Shown here: positions 16,001-24,300 of the stretch, piece by piece
Position numbering within the stretch: the first letter of the stretch is position 1
Layout of the letters: every line of letters begins with the position of its first letter
Made by a program: the position numbers and the translations under genes
The notes under the pieces: generated by a model
The model's input: only the letters and a program-made list of their open reading frames with translations
Databases searched by the model: none
Told to the model about the DNA's origin: nothing
Source of the DNA: Brumimicrobium sp051745635
GTDB taxonomy: Bacteria; Bacteroidota; Bacteroidia; Flavobacteriales_D; Crocinitomicaceae
Length of the DNA stretch: 33,707 bases
Reading direction: 5' to 3'
Assembly: GCA_051745635.1 (NCBI GenBank)
Contig: JBNJEH010000031.1
Span: forward strand, 1 to 33,707

Positions 16001-19000
16001 GTTTTCGTCGAGTTGCTCCAGTTCTTTGTCAATATTTTCGATGAGTTGATTCTTGCGCTCAATAAGTGCGGACAGCTCTACGTCGTTGTTCAGGTAATCT
16101 TGTTCCAATTCTTGCATGTCCTTCTCATACGACGGATCGACTGCTGCGATAACTTCTTCAGGCGAACTTTCCTCGGAAATTTGATCGTCGGTGGCATCTT
16201 CCTCTTCTTCCTCTTCTTCCGCTATTTCGTCCTCCAGCTGATCGATGGCTTTATCGAGCGCTTGTTTTTGAGCAGTTTTTTCGGGAGTCGTACCGTTTTC
16301 TTCGATGTCGTTTTCTTCGATGTCGTTTTCTACTTCGTTTTGCTTTTCCTTGAGCAACTCAACGGTGGCCGATTTGCGCCGTTTAACCTCTGCAGTCGTG
16401 GCATTGCCCTGACGTTCCTGCTCTTCGAGGTCAGCGATGTCTTCTTCATAGGTCGGATCGACTGCTGAAATAACTTCTTCTGGCGAACTTTCCTCAGAAA
16501 TTTGATCATCGGCAGCATCTTCCTCTTCTTCCGCTATTTCGTCTTCCAGCTGATCGATGGCTTTATCGATTGCCTCTTTTTGAGCAGTTTTCCCGGAAGT
16601 CTCACCGTTTTCTTCGATGTCCTTTTCTACTTCGCTTTGCTTTTCCTTTAGCGATTTTACGGTGGCCGATTTGCGCTGTTTAATCGCTTCAGTCGTGGCA
16701 TCGCCCTGACGTTCCTGTTCTTCGAGGGCGGCGATGTCTTCTTTATAGGTCGGATCGACTGCTGAAATAACTTCTTCTGGCGAACTTTCCTCAGAAATTT
16801 GATCATCGGCAGCATCTTCCTCTTCTTCCGCTATTTCGTCCTCCAGCTGATCGATGGCTTTATCGATTGCTTCTTTTTGAGCAGTTTTCCCGGAAGTCTC
16901 ACCGTTTTCTTCAATGTCGTTTTCTACTTCGCTTTGTTTTTCCTTCAGCGATTCTACGGTGGCCGATTTTCGTTGTTTAACCTCTGCAGTCGTGGCGTCG
17001 CCCTGACGTTCCTGTTCTTCGAGGGCGGCGATATCTTCTTCATACGTCGGGTCGACTGCTGCGATAACCTCTTCGGGCGAACTTTCCTCTGCAATTTGAT
17101 CATCGGTAGCATCTTCTTCCGCTATTTCGTCCTCCAGCTGATCGATGGCTTTATCGATTGCTTCTTTTTGAGCAGTTTTCCCGGAAGTCTCACCGTTTTC
17201 TTCGATATCTTTTTCTACTTCGTTTTGCTTTTCCTTGAGCGATTCTACGGTGGCGGATTTACGCTGTTTAACCTCTGCAGTGGTGGCATCGCCCTGACGT
17301 TCCTGTTCTTCGAGGGCGGCGATGTCTTCTTCATAGGTCGGATCGACTGCTGCGATAACTTCTTCGGGCGAACTTTCCTCGGAAATCTGATCGTCGGTGG
17401 CATCTTCCTCTTCTTCTGTTATTTCATCCTCCAGCTGATCAATGGCTTTATCGATCGCTTCTTTTTGAGCAGTTTTCTCGGAAGTCTCACCGTTTTCTTC
17501 GATATCTTTTTCTACTTCGTTTTGCTTTTCCTTGAGCGATTCTACGGTGGCGGATTTGCGCTGTTTAACCTCTGCAGTGGTGGCATCGCCCTGACGTTTC
17601 TGTTCTTCGAGGGCGGCGATGTCTTCTTCATAGGTCGGATCGACTGCTGCGATAACTTCTTCGGGCGAACTTTCCTCTGCAATTTGATCGTCGGTGGCAT
17701 CTTCCTCTTCTTCTGCTATTTCGTCCTCCAGCTGATCGATGGCTTTATCGATTGCTTCTTTTTGAGCCGTTTTTTCGGAAGTCTCACCGTTTTCTTCGAT
17801 GTCGTTTTCTACTTCGCTTTGTTTTTCTTTCAGCGACTCAACGGTGGCCGATTTGCGCTGTTTGATCGCTTCAGTTGTGGCATTGCCCTGACGTTCCTGT
17901 TCTTCGAGGTCAGCGATGTCTTCTTCATACGACGGATCAATTGCTGCGATAACTTCTTCGGGCGAACTTTCCTCGGAAATTTGATCATCTGCAGCATCTT
18001 CTTCTTTCGCTATTTCGTCCTCCAGCTGATCGATGGCTTTATCGATTGCCTCTTTTTGAGCAGTTTTTTCGGAAGTCTCACCGTTTTCTTGGATGTCGTT
18101 TTCTATTTCGCTTTGTTTTTCTTTGAGCGACTCAACGGTGGCAGATTTACGCTGTTTAATCGCTTCAGTCGTGGCGTCGTCCTGACGTTCCTGCTCTTCG
18201 AGGGCGGCGATGTCTTCTTCATACGTCGGGTCGACTGCTGCGATAACTTCTTCAGGCGAACTTTCCTCGGAAATTTGATCGTCGGTGGCATTATCTTCCG
18301 GATTCTGTTGGTCTTCATTTGGTTTATCAGACTGATCGTCCTCGAGGTCGATATTATTACTTTTCGCCAGATCTTCAGTTTCGGAGGATTGTTGATTCAA
18401 TTCTTCTTCCATTTTTTGAATTTGATCAGACACATCCTCGGTTGCCATATCTGGATCTGATTCGGTAGTATCCAGATCAGATATTTGCTCGGCAGCTTCT
18501 TTTTGCGCCATCAATTCTTCTTTTTCTTCGAGTTGTTCGTTGGTGTAATCCAGTTCATTTTCGAGGTCGCACAACTGGTTTTCCGCCGCGCGCAAATCCA
18601 TTTCGTATTCATCTTTCTTGCGGCGTGGAGCTTCTTCGAGTTCTTTTTTCAGCTGCTCTACTTTTTCTTCCTGTTTTTTCTTGTCGGCGAGCAATTCACG
18701 CTGGTAAGCCTCCATTTCCTCCAGTTCTGCAATTTTATCTTCAATCTGTTTGAAATATTCAAATTTTGCATCGAGCACAGTTTTTTCCGTGAGGTCTTCT
18801 TGTACGAATGCTTTGTGGTCGTTGAGTTTTTCCATGAGCGTGGCCATATCATCCGTTTCAACTCCTTCGATCGCCTCTTTCAGCTGGCGTGCCTGTTTTT
18901 CGAGCTCAGCAGTTTCAGCAAGATCTTTTTCTAAGTAGGTCAACAGAACTTCCGCGTGTTTCATTTCATCTTTTTTCCGTTCCGCCGTACGGTTCGCCTG

Positions 19001-20704
19001 GTCCGATAACCTCAAATAGCGTTCTCTTTTTTGACCATCGTCCGTCGTTTTTGCCAACTGAAGTAAAGAGTCCGAGCGCTTCAATTGTTTTTCAATTTCA
19101 TCGCCGCCGGTCTGCAGTGTCCATTTGGCTTTTTGAATAGCCTCCGTTGTTTTTCGTTTTTTTTCGGCGAGATCATCTGCTTTATTTTGTATCAGGTCAA
19201 TAATTTCGCGATTGGTATAATCTTCGAGTCCGACCTGTGCGAGTAGTTTTCGCTGTTCCCGCAACTGGTCGAGTGAGTCGATGTCATAATTCTCTTTATT
19301 CACTTCCATTTTGGACCGTTTATCGATCACTTCAGCCATGATGGCTTGTGGATTTTCAAAGCGTTCATCAAATAAATTTTCGATCATGACAATTTCCTGA
19401 CCTTCTTGCTCCGTTTCTGTGATTTTTTGTTTGAGCGGTCGAAATTCTTTGAGATAGGGGAGTTCTATTTCTTCTTTAAAAACGGCATCTTTCCCCGCCA
19501 CATTCATCACAAACTCGTATTTTCCGCCTTTGGGTAAATTGATTAGATATCCTCCCTTCGACGTAGTCTCAAAAGTTCCCATTTCAGATCCACTAGCGTC
19601 GTTAACTGTAATTGTTAAATCTTTCTCGCCAGGATTGATGGTCGACGAGAATTGTCCTTTGATGATAATCATCTGAATCGGAAAACGCTCGACGCGCACT
19701 TCATACACGTGTACTTTCCCTCCTTCACTCTCTCTGCGCGAAGCAAAGTATGCGTGTTTATCCAGCGAGTCGACAATGTAAAGCAAATCATCATCCGGAG
19801 AAGAGATAGAAATATCCATATTTTCAGGTTCGCCAAAGGCATCCGTTTCGGCATCGTAAACACTGCGAAAAACATCGTATCCACCCATACTGTTATGACC
19901 TTTCGAACAGAAGTACAAATAACGGCCAGAAGGATGCATATAGGGATAATCTTCATCATATCTGGTATTAACATTACCTTGAACGCGTTGTTCCCGTGAC
20001 CAGGAACCGTCTGGTAAACGTCTTCTCCGGTAGATATCTTTATTTTCGCCCTTATCGCCATAACTCGAATAAAAAATCAAATCAGAATGTACCGGGAAAT
20101 GAATGAGCGGAACGTGGTCGTTTCTTTTATCTTGTCTATTTTGAAAATCTTTGGTGACGATTAATTCCCCGCCGATGTTGCTCAAGTCGTAAATTCTAAA
20201 AAAATCATCCCGGTCAATTTTTTGTTTATCGAGTACGACAGTTTCTGAAATATTGGCCATTAGCGATTTCCCGTTATTACACATTTCGATTTGCCGATTG
20301 ACACTGAGTTCGCCGACGACATCGTTATTGGAGCGACTTTTATATTTCTGGTAATTTTTAATGGCTTTATCAAACTGAAAAGTGAGATGATACGCCCTTC
20401 CCAGGTAATAAAAAGCTTCGTCATCTACTTCGTCAGATTGCGAGACGGCAAAGTTGAGGTACTTAAACGCTTTTTTTTTCTCCTCAGAATTGTGCAGGAG
20501 ACACGTACCGTATTTGTAATTGTAGTTTGGATCCCTCGGCACCAGTGAGAGAAGGCGCAGATAGAGTGGAGTAGCTTCAATGAACTCGGATTTTCTAAAA
20601 TGTTTTTCAGCTTTTTTTTCTATATCCTCTTTCGTTTCTTGACCATGTAAAATCCCTCCTGTTAAAAAGAGCATAGTCAATACGATATGTATTCCGCGCC
20701 ACAT
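13085..20704 (-). CDS. Giant exported TPR/PD40/coiled-coil protein with tandem repeats and SPOR-like domains
   Basis: 2539 aa, last gene of the minus-strand cluster. A signal peptide covers residues 1-21. TPR-like helices follow (about 22-125), then PD40/WD40-like beta-propeller segments (about 195-345, including PYMHPSGRYLYFCSKG and GGYDVF), then a small beta domain like a carboxypeptidase regulatory domain (about 350-420). Residues about 430-800 are charged coiled coil. Seven near-identical units of about 99 residues start at D808, D906, D1005, D1104, D1201, D1300 and D1399, with a partial eighth at 1506, followed by more divergent coiled coil to about 2095. SPOR-like domains lie at about 2115-2190 (YRVQIGAFSN) and 2256-2335 (YFTVQVGVYNT), with a weaker third at about 2463-2535. 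The N-terminal order resembles PorE, a T9SS-associated periplasmic protein, but SPOR domains, which bind denuded peptidoglycan glycans, replace the OmpA-like domain. A periplasmic peptidoglycan-tethered role is inferred. Start ATG 20704, 41 nt after plsY. Confidence 0.85.
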   Translation of the reverse strand: MWRGIHIVLTMLFLTGGILHGQETKEDIEKKAEKHFRKSEFIEATPLYLRLLSLVPRDPNYNYKYGTCLLHNSEEKKKAFKYLNFAVSQSDEVDDEAFYYLGRAYHLTFQFDKAIKNYQKYKSRSNNDVVGELSVNRQIEMCNNGKSLMANISETVVLDKQKIDRDDFFRIYDLSNIGGELIVTKDFQNRQDKRNDHVPLIHFPVHSDLIFYSSYGDKGENKDIYRRRRLPDGSWSREQRVQGNVNTRYDEDYPYMHPSGRYLYFCSKGHNSMGGYDVFRSVYDAETDAFGEPENMDISISSPDDDLLYIVDSLDKHAYFASRRESEGGKVHVYEVRVERFPIQMIIIKGQFSSTINPGEKDLTITVNDASGSEMGTFETTSKGGYLINLPKGGKYEFVMNVAGKDAVFKEEIELPYLKEFRPLKQKITETEQEGQEIVMIENLFDERFENPQAIMAEVIDKRSKMEVNKENYDIDSLDQLREQRKLLAQVGLEDYTNREIIDLIQNKADDLAEKKRKTTEAIQKAKWTLQTGGDEIEKQLKRSDSLLQLAKTTDDGQKRERYLRLSDQANRTAERKKDEMKHAEVLLTYLEKDLAETAELEKQARQLKEAIEGVETDDMATLMEKLNDHKAFVQEDLTEKTVLDAKFEYFKQIEDKIAELEEMEAYQRELLADKKKQEEKVEQLKKELEEAPRRKKDEYEMDLRAAENQLCDLENELDYTNEQLEEKEELMAQKEAAEQISDLDTTESDPDMATEDVSDQIQKMEEELNQQSSETEDLAKSNNIDLEDDQSDKPNEDQQNPEDNATDDQISEESSPEEVIAAVDPTYEEDIAALEEQERQDDATTEAIKQRKSATVESLKEKQSEIENDIQENGETSEKTAQKEAIDKAIDQLEDEIAKEEDAADDQISEESSPEEVIAAIDPSYEEDIADLEEQERQGNATTEAIKQRKSATVESLKEKQSEVENDIEENGETSEKTAQKEAIDKAIDQLEDEIAEEEEDATDDQIAEESSPEEVIAAVDPTYEEDIAALEEQKRQGDATTAEVKQRKSATVESLKEKQNEVEKDIEENGETSEKTAQKEAIDKAIDQLEDEITEEEEDATDDQISEESSPEEVIAAVDPTYEEDIAALEEQERQGDATTAEVKQRKSATVESLKEKQNEVEKDIEENGETSGKTAQKEAIDKAIDQLEDEIAEEDATDDQIAEESSPEEVIAAVDPTYEEDIAALEEQERQGDATTAEVKQRKSATVESLKEKQSEVENDIEENGETSGKTAQKEAIDKAIDQLEDEIAEEEEDAADDQISEESSPEEVISAVDPTYKEDIAALEEQERQGDATTEAIKQRKSATVKSLKEKQSEVEKDIEENGETSGKTAQKEAIDKAIDQLEDEIAEEEEDAADDQISEESSPEEVISAVDPTYEEDIADLEEQERQGNATTAEVKRRKSATVELLKEKQNEVENDIEENDIEENGTTPEKTAQKQALDKAIDQLEDEIAEEEEEEEDATDDQISEESSPEEVIAAVDPSYEKDMQELEQDYLNNDVELSALIERKNQLIENIDKELEQLDENTAASSKKRQQLEGEKRKASVSIGDWEQTEADKGETKKALAEELSEDAELSEEQRDLINRKATSEEENEKKIAALDQLIETADESLQQLSDPVERKIVEEIKQDQKEARRKAVVEFGEVDQSKDPLSAVDKSTEDRLETKERSKVNKRKEKVKTLEGEKTALKEQRKTTTNDRKQRKLDKKIEKLDEDIAEEQVDILSATTAATDKELQEELSTLDEQQDSDEAAKAEIKKNSIKSQRLLKEAEETDDPVRKAEILGKAQEEQEKAIDQSQKEQTRKEAKILIGDVVAENNLDLDPEKATQTKDQLDEKRERIGVQRLEIRDEITRIEALQKKLKSKEAEELEPVKEELQQLDESLKNEEQTIQDELEVIASENQKDKDPGVNKEAITTSIDYQEEVELAADSSYKSLAQKNNQLKQRQYELEIKKQTLENSKRELQEITEALEDPENPDPDERKAIEEQLEAIAAEEEEVTTSREKVEQTQQAIRESLPRDPEKRSKIENLLARDVAPIKEIPSLPVKTKGLVIGTNEEPAYSDKNPIPIEEEQPEGLVYRVQIGAFSNPVPNETFEEFSPISGEQINSNGLVRYMAGYFGSRGSATSARERIREMGYSDAFVVAYCDGERIPVYRAEQLRASGACVPAIETNEQPVMTAEEANENAGNGGFEKELDQFAYNKAPGAAEAEAAESKMGLYFTVQVGVYNTPVTAEELYNVSPLVTKRLENGQIRYSSGIFNSVEEAREKQGNVIEKGITDAFVVAYYKGERLMASEAVKLLEKEGKTILELENPTTTKRNKIQNNKTLPESKRLPYLRNKHLAYQLIDETYYDSFPTQVLNRYNSEIPLFYYDAAAGNIKSRLLSEKVLQKVQNNFPETSVHRSFYKGKTVKDTAATSFNEAIDTTTTYRLMIDPLQSINSDRWDILWNNPLLKSIDVNDQKVKIALYADRREALEKIAAQLRKVGVTSFTIKAVKVEAPK
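16190..18283 (-). repeat. Coding tandem repeat array, seven ~297-bp units (plus a partial eighth)
   Basis: In-frame units inside the giant gene, each beginning with the codons for DDQI[SA]EESSPEEVI. In protein order their boundaries on the minus strand are 18283, 17989, 17692, 17395, 17104, 16807, 16510 and 16189, giving 98, 99, 99, 97, 99, 99 and 107 residues. Each unit is an acidic linker plus predicted helices (YEEDIAALEEQERQG, KSATVESLKEKQ, EAIDKAIDQLEDEI), probably a helical bundle or coiled-coil segment. Length differences come from the poly-Glu run at the end of each unit and, in the seventh, a 15-nt duplication at 16296-16325. The eighth copy matches only its first roughly 30 residues, then diverges. 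Confidence 0.95.
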
Positions 20705-20725
20705 AATAGTTATCCGGTCACTATT
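20705..20725 (-). promoter_or_regulatory. Small hairpin directly before the start of the giant gene
   Basis: AATAGT (20705-20710) and ACTATT (20720-20725) pair around a 9-nt loop. On the minus-strand mRNA the stem ends at the base just before the AUG at 20704, within the 41-nt gap after plsY. It could limit ribosome access and lower translation of the giant protein relative to plsY. Only six AT-rich pairs, so it may be chance. Confidence 0.3.
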
Positions 20726-20745
20726 TTATTTGTTAGAATGTACGA

Positions 20746-21366
20746 TTATTTTTTAAAAAGGTTCATTTTATTTTCATTACCGCGAATTAAACGCTGAATG
20801 TTTTTGCGATGCGCGACGATGACGGCAGCGGAGAGGATCCAGGAGAAAATGCGAAGTGTGTCGTTCTCGTTGAGGAATAAAAATTCGGCTGCGAGTGGAA
20901 AGCTAATGGCAGCGATGATTGCACCGAGCGAAACGAAATTGGACAAAATAAATACAATGAGGAAAATTCCGACGCAGGTCAGGGCCGCCAGGGGATGAAT
21001 GCCCAAAATAATACCCAGCGAAGTTGCAACGCCTTTTCCGCCCCGGAATCCGGCGAAAAGAGGGAATATATGTCCCAGAACAGCACTGACACCACCAATA
21101 ATTTTCAATTGAATGAGAAAGTCATTGTTCCAGGATAAATTAAATAAGAAAAGCGGAGCGAGTACCGCCAGCGCACCTTTCAAAACATCTACGGATAAAA
21201 CGAAGATGCCTGCATTTTTTCCGAGAACGCGAAAAGTATTCGTGGCTCCTGCATTTTTACTTCCGTGTTCGCGGACATCCAGATTATACCTTATTTTACC
21301 AACCCATACTGCCGTGGGCAGGGAACCTAGAAAATATCCTATAAATACTACTAAAATGTACGCCAT
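20746..21366 (-). CDS. plsY: Glycerol-3-phosphate acyltransferase PlsY
   Basis: A 206-aa integral membrane enzyme that transfers an acyl group from acyl-phosphate to glycerol-3-phosphate, the first step of phospholipid synthesis. Conserved motifs are visible: GYFLGSLPTAVWVGK near the N-terminus, VREHGSKNAGATNTFRVLGK, HIFPLFAGFRGGKGVATSLG, and the C-terminal VAHRKNIQRLIRGNE. About five hydrophobic segments match the family topology, and the length is typical. It starts 3 nt after the stop of the 1538-aa gene and precedes the giant SPOR-domain gene by 41 nt, so it lies inside the envelope part of the cluster. Confidence 0.97.
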   Translation of the reverse strand: MAYILVVFIGYFLGSLPTAVWVGKIRYNLDVREHGSKNAGATNTFRVLGKNAGIFVLSVDVLKGALAVLAPLFLFNLSWNNDFLIQLKIIGGVSAVLGHIFPLFAGFRGGKGVATSLGIILGIHPLAALTCVGIFLIVFILSNFVSLGAIIAAISFPLAAEFLFLNENDTLRIFSWILSAAVIVAHRKNIQRLIRGNENKMNLFKK

Positions 21367-21369
21367 GAT

Positions 21370-24300
21370 TTACTCCTTAAAAATGCGCAGGAATTGACTT
21401 TTATACGCAGAGTTTTTTGTAATTTGATACATGAAGTCTTTCGTTTTTTTCTTGTCAGATTTAAGATCCTGAATTTCTTCATTAAATTCTTTATCGCTCG
21501 AAAGTATATTCATTGTTCCATCCTTTCTGTAATCGTAATCCATGAAGTAGAGGTAGGCTCCGGGCACGTCCATGAGTATACCGAGTCGATCGCCGATCGC
21601 CGTGCGCTGTTGAGCAAACATTTTTAGCGGTACATACTTCATTACAGGTTCCCCGAAGAACGAAACAATTCCGGCTTGATCGACGGATGTTTTTAAACCG
21701 CGCTGTTGATCTCCGAATTTCTCATAAGAAGTCAGCCGTAATCCTGTGATAATGATTTTATCGCGGAGCGGTCGCGGAACGTTTTTGAATTCGCGCTTTA
21801 AAGTATAATCTGATTTTATTTCATCGGCTGTCTCCTGATCGATCCATTCCATAAAGGCTTGTTCGAGTGTCGTGGAAGAAAAGTCTACCGGGTTGAGTTC
21901 TTCCATCTCAGCGATTTTCTCGGCGACATCTTCAAAAGCATTGGTTTCCAGCGGAGCCTCAATGGAGAGCGTAACATTCAAAGATGTTTTGCCGGACTCC
22001 TGATTGTAATTCGCTACGCCAATCGCGTCTGTTTTCAATTGTCCGTAGTCCATTCCCAAACTAATATGACCGTCTCCGTTTAAGGAGCAAGAGTTCGTGT
22101 GAAGCGACACGTAGTTTCCTTCAGCACCGCGATTGACGAGTTTGTCTTTACTGGCGATCTGGTATTCCTCCGCCCCTTCATCGTACTGGAGAAAGCCAGA
22201 AGCCGAGATTACCACAGGATCTTCATCAGACCGCGTCGAACTTAAAAACGTGGGATACAAGCGCACACTGTCGGTTACGTTCGAATTTCTCCACAAGATA
22301 CCCGCAGATATGCGGTTGCCATCTAAATCTTTCATGTTTTTGTCGACGGGAATTTGAATATTCTCGGGGTCAATGTCTGAAGAGAATGCCATCCAGTTGC
22401 GCTGAAACTCTTCGCAATTATGTTTAATGCGCGTTGCTCCATCAAAGTGCAGTAGCGGATTCGCAGCTCTTAAATTCACATCACCGTAAAAGGCGAACTC
22501 TTCACTCATTTTAAAACTATCCTCGGAGGCGACGCTACCTGATGCTTTGGTTTGATAGGACGTATCCAGTGTGATTTCATCCATGTGGATATCGTAAGAT
22601 TTTCCGTCAATTTCGGTGTAAGAATAGTCACCCTCTGCCGTGTAAGCTCTTCTCGCTGTGATTTCTGCGTGAACATCGTGCATTTCGTGGTATTTCGTAA
22701 TGTAGTTGGCTACGATTTTGGCGTCGTCCAGTGGATCCATTCGTGCCTTTTTTCGAATGACTACAGTCATGCTATCCGGAAAAATACGCGCATCAGCTAC
22801 CTCTATATATTCTGTTTCATAACAGTTGATGGTGCGTTTCTTTAGATTAAATTTGGCTTTGGGAGATCGAAACTGCAGGGAGTCCTGATCGGGATGAACA
22901 GAGAAAAAGTTCGGACCTACCAAATCCATATCTCCTTCGATATCGAGATTATCCGATTTCTTCTTTTCCAGCGTCATTTCATCGTTGTCCATTAACCATG
23001 TAAATTGATCAATTTTACAGATGTATTGGTTGACGGGGAATTCAACGGTCGATTCGCCTTCATTGGATTTAAAAACGCCTTTTCGATCCTTAAAGCTCAC
23101 ATCTGCATTGACATTGTCGGTTTTGAATGCCAGCGGATCTTCCGAAAGGTCGCCTTCTTCTTTGTATTTGTTATCCAGTTGAAAAGAAGAGGTATCTGCC
23201 TTCAGGTCCCACCGGGCAAATTTGAAATTCTCAGAACCCAGCGTAGCGTCCTTGAATTGCAGCATGCCGTTTCCGCGCATTCCAGACTCCCGAATAGTTG
23301 TAGAACCGCGCAATTTGGCTTCATCCTCATAGAAAGATATGAGCTCGTTGTTCGATTTTGCTTTCAGCACTTCTTTACGTGGCAGGAATGTGATAAAAAC
23401 ATCGGGTCCTTCAGCATCCGGATATTCTGTACCTTGTTCCTGGGGTTTATTGCTGAATTCGGCCACGCCGATGGTCGAATCGGGTAAGAACGTAAACAGT
23501 CGCTTCGATTTTGAAGTTGAATTGATGAAATTAATCACTCCGCCACCTTGCAATCCCTGGTTGGAAAGCAATATTTTGTTTTCGAATTTGGCTTCTGTTC
23601 CATAGAACTCATAGCCATCTCCGGGAGCTTTCTGAGAAAACCCCAACGAATAATCGGGCATTAATTTTAGATCTTCATCGATAGTCGGGAAGATTCCTGC
23701 CGAAGTCAGCTCACCTGAGAAGCGTAATGATTCATCGTTGAAACTGACCAGGCTGTCAATTTCGAAAGGATCAATCTCAAAATAAAACCGATCTTTTTCG
23801 TAAGCGCCGCGATGAATTTCTTTTTGATCGTAATAAACGCGGGTTTTTTCTTTGGATATCAGTTGCGGATAATTTCCGTAATCCTGATCAAGTCCGGAAC
23901 GATTGGTTATGGTATCCACGATGAGTTCGCCTTTAAGTCCTTCAATTGCCGACTGTATGAGTATCGGACTGTCGCCGTGTTCTTTTTTCTGCGGAACGGC
24001 TCTAAAGAGTGCCACATCAGATTCGAAGATGTTAAATCCATGTTTTTCATAGCTGTAATTTCCATCCTGAATGCGCACTTCCCATCTTCCACTGTTGATC
24101 CAGCCTGTAAATTCAAACGATCGGTTCTTTTTGACCGTTAATTCATCATTTTCCGGGAAAATGGCCGTTTGTTTAAACTCTGAAATGGGTACGCGGTCAA
24201 CTGCTTGAACATCCATCGTCAAACTACTGAGATCTATGGCACCGAAAGATTTCATCTGGCTTCTTTTTCGGTTGCGCTCTTTGATGCGTTTTTGTTGCTC

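Noticed and set aside
16190..18283. Regular direct repeats considered as a CRISPR array.
   Set aside because: Units are about 297 bp, in frame and fully coding, without short repeats and unique spacers.
16799..18460. Long plus-strand open frame (553 codons) rich in Phe, Cys and Gly, looking membrane-like and repetitive.
   Set aside because: It is the exact antisense of the acidic tandem repeats; Glu- and Asp-rich coding DNA read backwards gives Phe- and Leu-rich frames without stops. The minus-strand protein has a signal peptide, known domains and continuous coding.
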